Below, in pieces: positions 7,937-15,287 of a stretch of DNA of 33,599 bases. The first letter of the stretch is position 1; every line of letters starts with the position of its first letter. The notes under the pieces are model-generated. The model was not told the DNA's origin. It ran no database searches and saw only the letters and a program-made list of their open reading frames with translations. The translations under genes were made by a program, and so were the position numbers. The stretch is from Moraxellaceae bacterium UBA2477 (lineage in GTDB: Bacteria; Pseudomonadota; Gammaproteobacteria; Pseudomonadales; Moraxellaceae), in NCBI GenBank assembly GCA_002342025.1, contig DDPD01000003.1, positions 1 through 33,599 of the forward strand, written 5' to 3'.

Positions 7937-8575
7937 ATGCGCCGTTACACGTTTTTTGATCGTTTGATTGGTGAAGCCGACAAGGTGCTGCGCACGCTCG
8001 CTCACGACGCCGTGTCCGCCAGCCGAGTGTCGCCGGCAGAAAACCTACCCGAGGCCGGATTAAGTGCTGAAGAGCAGCGCCAAATCAGCAGTTTCATGCG
8101 CATCAACCATACCGGCGAAGTTTGCGCGCAAGCGCTCTATCACGGTCAAGCACTCACAGCTCGCCTACCCACGGTGCGCCAAGAAATGGAGCACGCGGCG
8201 CAGGAAGAAGTTGACCATCTCGCCTGGTGCCAGCAACGCCTCAATGAGCTCGGGGCATCGCCCAGCGTGCTAAACCCCGTTTTTTATGTCGCGTCGTTCA
8301 GTATTGGCGCCTTGGCCGGCCTGGCTGGCGACAAATGGAGCCTGGGCTTCGTAGCTGAAACTGAGCGTCAGGTTTGCGAGCACTTGCAAGGGCATCTCAC
8401 GCGTTTGCCGTTAAACGACCTGCGCACGCGCGCCGTACTCGCGCAGATGCATGAAGATGAAGCCGCGCATCGCGACATGGCCTTGAAAGCCGGGGCAGCC
8501 ACGTTGCCCGAGCCCGTTCAAAAAGCCATGCAGGCGATGTCGACGGTGATGACGGGAACGACTTACTACGTTTAG
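7937..8575 (+). CDS. coq7: Coq7 family diiron hydroxylase of ubiquinone synthesis
   Basis: A 212-residue non-haem diiron protein that hydroxylates 3-demethoxyubiquinol (2-octaprenyl-3-methyl-6-methoxy-1,4-benzoquinol) late in ubiquinone synthesis. The iron ligands can be read as E61 (HTGEVCAQALYHGQ), E91 with H94 (EEVDH), E143 (VAETERQVC) and E175 with H178 (EDEAAH). The frame is open further upstream, but the ATG at 7937 gives the normal N-terminus (MRRYTFFDRLIGEADKVLR). An earlier start would overlap hinT and add 36 unrelated residues. It converges with the OsmC-like gene, nine bases apart. Confidence 0.95.
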   Translation: MRRYTFFDRLIGEADKVLRTLAHDAVSASRVSPAENLPEAGLSAEEQRQISSFMRINHTGEVCAQALYHGQALTARLPTVRQEMEHAAQEEVDHLAWCQQRLNELGASPSVLNPVFYVASFSIGALAGLAGDKWSLGFVAETERQVCEHLQGHLTRLPLNDLRTRAVLAQMHEDEAAHRDMALKAGAATLPEPVQKAMQAMSTVMTGTTYYV

Positions 8576-8584
8576 TCGGCAGGT

Positions 8585-9004
8585 TTAAGCAGCAACCATT
8601 TCGTAGCTGTGCGTAATTTCTACGCCAGCGGCCTGCAACATGATGGAGGCCGAGCAGTATTTCTCGGCCGACAACTCCACGGCACGTTTCACCTGCGCTT
8701 CCTTCAGGTCCGTCCCGGTCACCACAAAGTGCACATGAATTTTCGTGAACACGGCCGGCACGGCATCCGCACGCTCAGCCTGCAGAACCGCTTCGCAGTG
8801 GGTGACTTGCTGGCGTGATTTTTTCAAAATGGTCATGACATCAAAACTGGTGCAGCCGCCCATGCCCATCAGCATCATTTCCATGGGGCGTGCGCCAAGA
8901 TTACGCCCACCGAGATCGGGCGGGCCGTCCATAATAACTTCGTGACCGGAGCCGGACTTTGCCTTGAAGCTCACTTCGCCATTCCACGTGATACGTGCTT
9001 CCAC
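8585..9004 (-). CDS. OsmC/Ohr family protein (YhfA-like)
   Basis: A 139-residue OsmC-fold protein with the two family cysteines, C51 in MGMGGCTSFDV and C117 in SAEKYCSAS, which act as peroxidatic and resolving thiols in the family. It resembles the YhfA-type branch, whose substrate is not established, more than Ohr or OsmC proper. The start is GTG at 9004 with GAGG about eight bases upstream. It follows trpC after 49 bases on the same strand. In Pseudomonas relatives a CRP/Vfr gene lies between trpC and this gene; here it is missing. Confidence 0.9.
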   Translation of the reverse strand: MEARITWNGEVSFKAKSGSGHEVIMDGPPDLGGRNLGARPMEMMLMGMGGCTSFDVMTILKKSRQQVTHCEAVLQAERADAVPAVFTKIHVHFVVTGTDLKEAQVKRAVELSAEKYCSASIMLQAAGVEITHSYEMVAA

Positions 9005-9037
9005 AATAAGAACCTCGCCTCAAGAGTAACTACTTTA

Positions 9038-9050
9038 CATAGTCACTATG
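9038..9050. promoter_or_regulatory. Short palindrome between trpC and the osmC-like gene
   Basis: CATAGTCACTATG is palindromic except for the central base (five-base arms CATAG/CTATG, three-base centre). It sits in the 49-base gap upstream of the OsmC-like start, where an operator would be expected. No known factor is assigned. Confidence 0.3.
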
Positions 9051-9053
9051 ATT

Positions 9054-9842
9054 TCAGAAAAATAATTCCGCCAGCTTTTCGCCCGGCTCAGGCGCGCGCA
9101 TGAAGGCCTCACCCACGAGGAAGCCGTGCACTGCGTTATCTCGCATCAACGCCACATCATCACGGGTGAAGATGCCACTTTCGGTAATCACCGTGCGGTC
9201 TCGTGGGATGTCGCTAAGCAGGTCCAGCGTGGCCTGCAGGCTGACCTCGAAGGTGTGCAGATTGCGATTGTTGATACCCACCAGCGGGCTGTTCAGCGGC
9301 AACGAACGCAGCAGCTCGATGCGATCATGGACCTCAATGAGTACATCTAACCCTTGCTCCAAGGCGCAGGCGTTGAGCTCTTGTAATTGCGCATCTGATA
9401 AGGCCGCCACGATGAGCAGCACACAGTCCGCACCCAGCGCCCGCGCCTCAATGACCTGATACGGGTCGCAGAGAAAGTCCTTGCGAATCACCGGCAGATC
9501 GCAAGCAGCACGCGCCTGCTTGAGGTAGTCATCACTGCCCTGAAAAAAATCGACATCAGTGAGCACTGAAAGGCAGCTAGCACCACCTTTCTGATACGAC
9601 TCAGCGATGGCCGCCGGCTGAAAATCGGCGCGAATCACACCCTTGGATGGCGATGCCTTCTTGATCTCGGCAATGACGCCGGGCCTGCCAGCAGCAATGG
9701 TGGTCTGCAAGGCGCGCGTGAAGCCGCGCACAGGATCAGCCTCGCGAGCAAACGCCTCTTGATCCTTCAGTGAATGACGCTTGCGACGTGCTGCGATTTC
9801 TTCGCGCTTACGCGCCATGATCTTGTCGAGAATGGTGCTCAT
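9054..9842 (-). CDS. trpC: Indole-3-glycerol phosphate synthase
   Basis: A 262-residue (beta/alpha)8-barrel enzyme converting carboxyphenylamino-deoxyribulose phosphate to indole-3-glycerol phosphate. Motifs: AEIKKASPSKG (58-68), RKDFLCDPYQ, GINNRNLHTFEV and ITESGI. The monofunctional form is shown by the absence of a fused TrpF domain. The start at 9842 gives the family N-terminus MSTILDKIMARKREE. A longer frame to 9938 would run into trpD and adds unrelated residues. It begins ten bases after the trpD stop and is the last gene of the trpE-G-D-C group. Confidence 0.96.
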   Translation of the reverse strand: MSTILDKIMARKREEIAARRKRHSLKDQEAFAREADPVRGFTRALQTTIAAGRPGVIAEIKKASPSKGVIRADFQPAAIAESYQKGGASCLSVLTDVDFFQGSDDYLKQARAACDLPVIRKDFLCDPYQVIEARALGADCVLLIVAALSDAQLQELNACALEQGLDVLIEVHDRIELLRSLPLNSPLVGINNRNLHTFEVSLQATLDLLSDIPRDRTVITESGIFTRDDVALMRDNAVHGFLVGEAFMRAPEPGEKLAELFF

Positions 9843-9852
9843 ACGGCTGGGC

Positions 9853-10902
9853 TCACGTCGGGCTTTGAGGCAATAAGGCGCGCGTAAACAAGCGCAGGTC
9901 ATTGAGTTTTTCCAGCGCCTGACCCGTGCTAATGACATCCTCGGCGAGGGCTACGCCCAGCTTCCAACTCGACGTCAGGCCGGCAACATAAATCGCCGCA
10001 CCGGCATTGAGCGCGATGATGTCCGCAGCCTTTCGGCCCTGTTCGGTAGCTTGCTTGCCGAGAGCATCAAGAATGAGTGCCAGCGATTCTGTCGAATCGC
10101 CCACCATGAGCCCAACAAGGCTCTGGCTGGCAACACCTAAATCTTCCGGCACCACGCTGTATTCCTGCACGGCACCATTCTTCCATTCCGCCACATGCGT
10201 ACGCGTGGCGAGCGATACCTCATCGAGGCCGTCGGCCGCATGCACGACCAGGGCATGAACGCTGCCCAGGCGGCCCAGTACTTCGGCCATGGGGCGGCAG
10301 AGTGCCGGATTGAAGACACCGACCACCTGACGCTGCACAAACGCCGGATTGGTCAACGGACCCAACATGTTAAACAGGGTGCGTAAGCCGATCTCGCGTC
10401 GCGCACCAATAGCATGCTTCATGGCGCCGTGATGATTCACGGCAAAGAGGAAACCGACGCCCACGGTGTCGATGCACCGTGCGACCTCTTCCGCGCTAAT
10501 CGCGAGATTAATCCCAGCAGCTTCCAGCAGGTCGGCACTACCGCTTTTCGACGATACGGCGCGGTTGCCGTGCTTCGCCACGCGACCACCGGCCGCCGCA
10601 ACGACCATTGCCGCCGCCGTGGAAACATTGAATAAATTGGCCCCATCGCCGCCGGTTCCCACAATATCGACCAGATACTGCGTTTGGCTGATGTGGACCG
10701 GCGTTGCCAAGTCGCGCATCACGCGGGCTGCGCCTTCGATCTCATCAATAGACTCGCCCTTCATGCGTAGCGCTACCAGCAGCGCGGCAATCTGTGCATC
10801 ACTGCACTGACCACTCATGATGGCTTTCATCACATCCTGCATTTCTGCCGTGTTGAGGTCGATGCGCTCGACTACGCGGGCCAGCGCCTGCTTGATATCC
10901 AT
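9853..10902 (-). CDS. trpD: Anthranilate phosphoribosyltransferase
   Basis: A 349-residue enzyme joining anthranilate to PRPP, the second committed step of tryptophan synthesis. The phosphoribosyl-binding GTGGDG is at 82-87, followed by NVST (92-95) and KHGNRAVSSKSGSADLLEA. GPLTNPA and the N-terminal helical domain are present. The length is normal for the unfused form. It starts 11 bases after trpG and ends ten bases before trpC, so the three genes form one transcript. Confidence 0.97.
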   Translation of the reverse strand: MDIKQALARVVERIDLNTAEMQDVMKAIMSGQCSDAQIAALLVALRMKGESIDEIEGAARVMRDLATPVHISQTQYLVDIVGTGGDGANLFNVSTAAAMVVAAAGGRVAKHGNRAVSSKSGSADLLEAAGINLAISAEEVARCIDTVGVGFLFAVNHHGAMKHAIGARREIGLRTLFNMLGPLTNPAFVQRQVVGVFNPALCRPMAEVLGRLGSVHALVVHAADGLDEVSLATRTHVAEWKNGAVQEYSVVPEDLGVASQSLVGLMVGDSTESLALILDALGKQATEQGRKAADIIALNAGAAIYVAGLTSSWKLGVALAEDVISTGQALEKLNDLRLFTRALLPQSPT

Positions 10903-10913
10903 GCGTTCGAAAC

Positions 10914-11498
10914 TCAGCGCGTCTGTGTCAGAAAGTTTTTCAGCAGAGCATGACCCTGCTCGGTGAGGATGGATTCCGGATGAAACTGCACGCCTTCCAC
11001 GGCCAGCGTCTTGTGGCGCAGACCCATGATCTCATCGACAGCACCGTCTTCGGTTTGCGTCCACGCGGTCATTTCTAAACAAGCCGGCAAGGTTTCTTTC
11101 TTCACCACCAGCGAGTGATAGCGCGTGGCGGTGAGCGGGTTGTTGAGGCCGGCAAAAACACCCGTGTCCTTGTGGAAGATCGGCGAGGTTTTGCCATGCA
11201 TGACCTGCCGTGCGCGCACCACATCACCACCGTAATGCTGACCAATACTTTGGTGCCCCAAACAAACGCCGAGCAGTGGAATCTCGCCAGCAAACCGTGC
11301 GATGGCCGGGATGGAAATACCGGCCTCGGTCGGCGTGCAGGGACCGGGTGAAATCACCAGACGATCGGGCTTCAGCGCCGCAATTTGGTCGAGCGTGATT
11401 TCATCGTTGCGATACACCACCACCTCCTCACCCAGCTCACCAAAATACTGCACAAGGTTGTAGGTAAAGGAGTCGTAGTTGTCGATCATGAGCAGCAT
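10914..11498 (-). CDS. trpG: Anthranilate synthase component II (glutamine amidotransferase)
   Basis: A 194-residue class I amidotransferase that feeds ammonia from glutamine to TrpE. The catalytic triad is C79 (LLGVCLGHQ), H173 and E175 (VQFHPES). The start three bases after the trpE stop has GGAGG about eight bases upstream, placed over the end of trpE, so the two subunits are probably translationally coupled. In Pseudomonas trpG lies in a separate trpGDC operon; here it is joined directly to trpE. The same subunit may also serve PabB, a dual role seen in some bacteria, but this cannot be told from the sequence. Confidence 0.96.
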   Translation of the reverse strand: MLLMIDNYDSFTYNLVQYFGELGEEVVVYRNDEITLDQIAALKPDRLVISPGPCTPTEAGISIPAIARFAGEIPLLGVCLGHQSIGQHYGGDVVRARQVMHGKTSPIFHKDTGVFAGLNNPLTATRYHSLVVKKETLPACLEMTAWTQTEDGAVDEIMGLRHKTLAVEGVQFHPESILTEQGHALLKNFLTQTR

Positions 11499-11501
11499 GG
11501 T

Positions 11502-12995
11502 TCAGTCCTCCGCCTTGACCAGATTGGTCGAGGCCAGCTCGGCCGCTTTCATCAGCGCCCGCGCCTTGTTTTGGGTTTCCATCCATTCCAGTTCGGGAAT
11601 GGAGTCGGCAACAACACCCGCGCCGGCCTGCACATGCATCTGGCCATCTTTTAGGATGGCGGTGCGGATGGCAATCGCGGTATCCATATTGCCGTTCCAC
11701 GCCAGATAACCGACCGCGCCACCGTAGATGCCGCGCTTCACCGGCTCCAGCTCGTCAATAATTTCCATGGCACGCACTTTCGGCGCGCCGGACAGCGTGC
11801 CGGCCGGCAGCGTCGCTTTCAGCACATCCAGCGCGGTCACGCCTGGCTTCAGCGTGGCTTCAACATTGGACACGATATGCATGACATGCGAATAACGCTC
11901 CACTGCCATCTTCTCGGTGACGCGCACCTGACCGATCTCGGCAACACGACCCACATCGTTGCGACCGAGGTCGATGAGCATCAGATGCTCGGCAATTTCC
12001 TTGGGATCGGCGAGCAGTTCGGCCTCCAGTTCACGGTCACGCTCCGGCGTGCTGCCGCGCTTGCGCGTGCCGGCAATCGGACGTACCGAAACCTGGCCGT
12101 TCTCCGAGCGCGCGAGAATTTCCGGGCTGGAGCCGACGATGTGGAAATCGCCACAATGCAGAAAATACAAATACGGCGATGGATTCAGGTGACGCAAGGC
12201 GCGGTACAAGGTCAATGGCGGCTGGACGAAAGCGGCGCTTAATCGCTGCGACGGCACCACCTGCATGATGTCTCCAGCGAGCACGTAATCCTTAATTCGA
12301 TTGACTGCCGCCTTGAAGTTCTGCTCACCGAAGCTGGACACAAAGTCTTGCTCACGTGTGACCTGGTCGGGCACGAAATCATCAATCGATGTTTGCCCGC
12401 GCGGGGCACGAATCATCGTCACCAATTCATTCAAACGCTGTTCAGCACGAAGCCGCGCATCCGGCTGTGACGGGTCGGCATGTACCACCAGAAACAGCGA
12501 GCCCTTGACCTTGTCGAAGACCATGACCTCGTCGGAGACCATGAAGAAGATGTCTGGCGTGCCAATGGGATCGGGCTTGACCACACCGGCCAGCCGTTTC
12601 TCAACATAGCGCACCGTGTCGTAGCCGAAATAGCCGACCAGACCGCCGGTAAAGCGCGGCAAGTCACTGAGCTCAGGCACACGGTAGCGCTGCTGAAAGG
12701 TCTCCACGAAGGCCAGCGGGTCGGTCACGGTCAGCGACTCTGTGACCACACCATCCACCTGAACCGTCACGTCATAGCCGCGCACCTGCAGCAAAATGCG
12801 CGCGGGCAGGCCAATCATGGAATAACGCCCCCATTGCTCACCGCCGTGGACAGATTCGAACAAATAGGTATAGGGCTGGTCAGCGACCTTTAAATAGCAA
12901 GACAGCGGGGTGTCGAGATCCGCGAGGATTTCCCGGACTACCGGAATGCGGTTGTAGCCTTGCGCGGCCAGCGCGGCGAATTTTTCAGCGTTCAT
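11502..12995 (-). CDS. trpE: Anthranilate synthase component I
   Basis: This chorismate-using enzyme makes anthranilate with TrpG. The 497-residue protein shows the feedback-site region FESVHGGEQWGRYSMIGLPAR near residue 46 and the catalytic C-terminal motifs PSPYLYFL, GSSPEILAR, RPIAGTRKRG, DLGRNDVGRV and GTLSGAPK. These are typical of TrpE rather than PabB. The start is taken at ATG 12995. A GTG two codons upstream (13001) is possible, and neither has a strong ribosome site. An apparent tryptophan leader peptide lies 52 bases upstream, so attenuation is the likely control, in addition to allosteric inhibition by tryptophan. Confidence 0.96.
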   Translation of the reverse strand: MNAEKFAALAAQGYNRIPVVREILADLDTPLSCYLKVADQPYTYLFESVHGGEQWGRYSMIGLPARILLQVRGYDVTVQVDGVVTESLTVTDPLAFVETFQQRYRVPELSDLPRFTGGLVGYFGYDTVRYVEKRLAGVVKPDPIGTPDIFFMVSDEVMVFDKVKGSLFLVVHADPSQPDARLRAEQRLNELVTMIRAPRGQTSIDDFVPDQVTREQDFVSSFGEQNFKAAVNRIKDYVLAGDIMQVVPSQRLSAAFVQPPLTLYRALRHLNPSPYLYFLHCGDFHIVGSSPEILARSENGQVSVRPIAGTRKRGSTPERDRELEAELLADPKEIAEHLMLIDLGRNDVGRVAEIGQVRVTEKMAVERYSHVMHIVSNVEATLKPGVTALDVLKATLPAGTLSGAPKVRAMEIIDELEPVKRGIYGGAVGYLAWNGNMDTAIAIRTAILKDGQMHVQAGAGVVADSIPELEWMETQNKARALMKAAELASTNLVKAED

Positions 12996-13031
12996 GAGCA
13001 CTCACTCAAACAAAATCAGGACAGCACAACA

Positions 13032-13066
13032 GGCAATGGCGGATGCGTCACCATCGCCAACCGATG
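13032..13066 (-). promoter_or_regulatory. Alternative RNA hairpins of the trp attenuator
   Basis: Read on the minus strand, CATCG (13066-13062) can pair with CGATG (13056-13052). Alternatively GGCGATGG (13058-13051) can pair with CCATTGCC (13039-13032), with one G-U pair. The two stems share bases and exclude each other, and both include the tandem Trp codons of the leader peptide. A bulged pairing of GGCGATG with CATC-CGCC (13045-13038) is a third option. The expected terminator hairpin with a T run is not clear: the nearest T-rich stretch (ATTTTGTTT) follows after a gap without a strong stem. Confidence 0.5.
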
Positions 13067-13095
13067 CTGCCAAGCTTGAGAAGCACGTCACACAT
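13048..13095 (-). CDS. trpL: trp operon leader peptide
   Basis: A 15-codon frame, MCDVLLKLGSIGWRW followed by TGA, lies between gph and trpE on their strand. Two of its last three codons are TGG (Trp), separated by CGA, directly before the stop. AAGG eight bases upstream of the ATG is a plausible ribosome site. Two TGG codons in so short a frame just before trpE, overlapping alternative hairpins, are the classic arrangement for attenuation. Attenuation of trpE is known in Pseudomonas putida, which supports the reading. The peptide probably has no function beyond sensing Trp-tRNA supply. Confidence 0.8.
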   Translation of the reverse strand: MCDVLLKLGSIGWRW

Positions 13096-13124
13096 GGCTG
13101 TAGCCTTCAGAATTAATGTGAGGA

Positions 13125-13137
13125 AGTTAAATTAACT
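13125..13137. promoter_or_regulatory. Palindrome AGTTAAATTAACT upstream of the trp leader
   Basis: A 13-base palindrome with a single central base spans the gph stop codon, 30 bases upstream of the trp leader ATG. The half site AGTTAA resembles part of the E. coli TrpR operator core (CTAGTTAACTAG), but the spacing differs. It may be an operator or part of the trpE promoter; no convincing -35/-10 pair could be fixed beside it. Confidence 0.3.
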
Positions 13138-13825
13138 CGGCCAAGGACGCAACCAAACGATCCGGCGCACAGGCTTCAATCGGCTCACCGTGATTGTAGC
13201 CATAGGGCAGCGCCAGGGACTTGATGCCTGCGGCTCTGGCGGCATCCACGTCGTTGCGGGAGTCGCCCACCATGAGCGCCTGCGCAGCCGTGACCTGAAA
13301 ATGACGCAGGCAATGTAGCAACGGCTCCGGGTGAGGCTTCTTATGCACGAGGGTATCGCCGCCTATAACGAGCTCGAAGGCATCCAGCAAATTCAACGCC
13401 TCCAGCAATGCCACCGCCGGACGATAGGGCTTGTTCGTCACGCAGGCGAGGCGAATACCTGCGCACCGCGCCGCCGCAACAAACTCTGCCACGCCCGGAT
13501 ACACCGTGCTGGCCTCACAGACGGAGTCTTGATAGCGCGCCATAAAAGCCGCCAACAGTCGCGCCTCTACCGCGTGCTTTTGTGGGTCTTGCGCGTGATG
13601 TGGCACCACATGCTGAAGTGCCACTTCGATTAGACGTGCAGCACCTCGCCCCACCCAGTCTCGGACTTGCGCCTCGGAGACCGAGCCCAAGCCGAGGTCC
13701 GCTAGCGCCCGATTCAAAGACAGCGCAATGTCGGCAGCGCTGTCGACTAGCGTGCCATCGAGGTCCATTAAAATGACTTGGGGCAGCTCACCGAACCAGT
13801 CGGCCAGGGGCTTCAGCGTGCTCAT
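13127..13825 (-). CDS. gph: Phosphoglycolate phosphatase
   Basis: A 232-residue HAD-superfamily phosphatase. Motif I is D21-L-D23-G-T-L-V-D-S, motif II is in ACVTNKP, the lysine is in HKKPHPEP and motif III is GDSRNDVDAA. The cap domain is the C1 type of Gph. It removes 2-phosphoglycolate, for instance from repair of oxidised DNA ends. The ATG overlaps the rpe stop as ATGA, which couples the two genes. The order rpe-gph-trpE is the same as in Pseudomonas. A related pyrophosphatase or sugar phosphatase is less likely given the context. Confidence 0.92.
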   Translation of the reverse strand: MSTLKPLADWFGELPQVILMDLDGTLVDSAADIALSLNRALADLGLGSVSEAQVRDWVGRGAARLIEVALQHVVPHHAQDPQKHAVEARLLAAFMARYQDSVCEASTVYPGVAEFVAAARCAGIRLACVTNKPYRPAVALLEALNLLDAFELVIGGDTLVHKKPHPEPLLHCLRHFQVTAAQALMVGDSRNDVDAARAAGIKSLALPYGYNHGEPIEACAPDRLVASLAELI

Positions 13826-14550
13826 GAGCGCGCTGCCGTGCGGGTGGCGACGAGCGCCAGCTCGGCACGCATCTTGGCAATCACATCCGCGTAATCAGGC
13901 GCATTAAAAATCGCCGAGCCGGCGACAAACATATCGGCACCCGCCTCGGCGATTTCGCGAATATTTTGTACGCCCACACCGCCATCAATTTCGAGGCGGA
14001 TGGCCCGGCCACTGGCTCGGATGCGCTCACGCACATCGCGCAATTTCTGCAGCGTACCCGGAATGAATTTCTGGCCGCCAAAACCGGGGTTTACGCTCAT
14101 CAGCAAAATCACATCGACTTTATCCATAACATAGTCGAGATAGTGCAGTGGCGTGCCGGGATTGAATACGAGTCCGCACTGCGCGCCACCATCGCGAATC
14201 ATTTGCAGCGAACGATCGATGTGATCCGACGCCTCAGGATGGAAGGTGATGATGCTCGCGCCGGCCTCAATAAAGTCACCGATCAGGCGGTCCACCGGAC
14301 GCACCATTAAATGCGCATCGATCGGGGCCGTCACGCCATGCTGACGCAGCGCCTTGCAGACCATGGGACCTATGGTCAGGTTGGGCACGTAGTGATTGTC
14401 CATCACATCAAAATGTACCACATCGGCACCGGCGGCCAACACCGCATCCACTTCTGCACCTAAGCAAGCAAAATTGGCAGACAAAATGGAGGGAGCAATC
14501 AAAAAATCGGGCTGCTGAAGCGCCGGGTTTGCAGCGGCAACTAATGCCAT
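13822..14550 (-). CDS. rpe: Ribulose-phosphate 3-epimerase
   Basis: A 242-residue TIM-barrel epimerase interconverting ribulose 5-phosphate and xylulose 5-phosphate. Signature segments are APSILSANFACLG (19-31), VVHFDVMDNHYVPN with metal and catalytic residues, MSVNPGFGGQKF and EIDGGV. The N-terminus is about 15 residues longer than usual (MALVAAANPALQQPD before FLIAPSIL), but no better internal start is present. It overlaps gph by four bases and starts 17 bases after murU. Confidence 0.97.
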   Translation of the reverse strand: MALVAAANPALQQPDFLIAPSILSANFACLGAEVDAVLAAGADVVHFDVMDNHYVPNLTIGPMVCKALRQHGVTAPIDAHLMVRPVDRLIGDFIEAGASIITFHPEASDHIDRSLQMIRDGGAQCGLVFNPGTPLHYLDYVMDKVDVILLMSVNPGFGGQKFIPGTLQKLRDVRERIRASGRAIRLEIDGGVGVQNIREIAEAGADMFVAGSAIFNAPDYADVIAKMRAELALVATRTAARS

Positions 14551-14567
14551 AAAGACCTCAAAAAAGA

Positions 14568-15287
14568 TTAAATCGACCCATCCCGAATAGCAGCATCCAG
14601 GCTACGCAGACGCTCCGGGGTGCCCACATCCACCCAAGGGCCCGGAAAGTACTCACCGCTCACCAAGCCATCCGCAATGGCTTCATGCAGCAAGGGCGCC
14701 AACGGTCTCACGCCCCGCGGCAGGCCCTGAAATAAACTGGGACAATATACCGCGAGTCCAGCATAGGTCAGACGCTTTCCCGACGCCGCATCACGCGAAG
14801 TTAGCGCATAGCGCTCGCCGGCAACGGGCTCAGCTTCTCCGCACGCCATCAAAAAGTCACCTTGCGGATGATGCGCCGGATTGTCAACCAATACCAAATG
14901 CGCCTGGCGACCCGGGGTCAGTGCAGCGCGCAGCGGCGTGAGATGTTTGCGCAACCAAATATCGCCATTGACCAAGACAAAGGGCTCGTGCCCCAGCTTG
15001 GGCAGCGCCTGCACAATGCCGCCGGCGGTCTCCAAAGGCTGGCCGTCAGGCTCATGCGACCAGTGGATATTCACCCCGTAGCGGCGGCCATCTCCCAATG
15101 CGGCTTCCAGTTTGTGACCCAGCCACGCGGTGTTGATGACAATGTCGGTGATGCTCGCCGCGCGTAATGCCTCAATATGCCAAACAATGAGGGGCTTGCC
15201 GCCCACCACAAGCAGGGGTTTGGGCGTGTTATCGGTGAGCGGCCGCATGCGTGTGCCCAAGCCGGCCGCCAAAATCATCGCCCTCAC
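14568..15287 (-). CDS. murU: N-acetylmuramate 1-phosphate uridylyltransferase
   Basis: A 239-residue nucleotidyltransferase with the N-terminal signature LAAGLGTRMRPLTDNTPKPL (residues 7-26), the NGDIW metal-binding segment and a C-terminal WVDVGTPERL. MurU makes UDP-MurNAc from MurNAc 1-phosphate in the cell-wall recycling bypass found in Pseudomonas, which gives intrinsic fosfomycin tolerance there. The start is GTG at 15287, overlapping the amgK TGA as GTGA. A GGAGG six bases upstream decides for it over the ATG three codons later. The direct overlap with amgK supports MurU rather than a glucose- or mannose-1-phosphate nucleotidyltransferase. Confidence 0.93.
   Translation of the reverse strand: MRAMILAAGLGTRMRPLTDNTPKPLLVVGGKPLIVWHIEALRAASITDIVINTAWLGHKLEAALGDGRRYGVNIHWSHEPDGQPLETAGGIVQALPKLGHEPFVLVNGDIWLRKHLTPLRAALTPGRQAHLVLVDNPAHHPQGDFLMACGEAEPVAGERYALTSRDAASGKRLTYAGLAVYCPSLFQGLPRGVRPLAPLLHEAIADGLVSGEYFPGPWVDVGTPERLRSLDAAIRDGSI

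Noticed and set aside
9842..9938. Longer TrpC with 32 extra N-terminal residues
   Set aside because: The extra residues lie inside trpD in another frame and do not resemble TrpC; the start at 9842 gives the family N-terminus.
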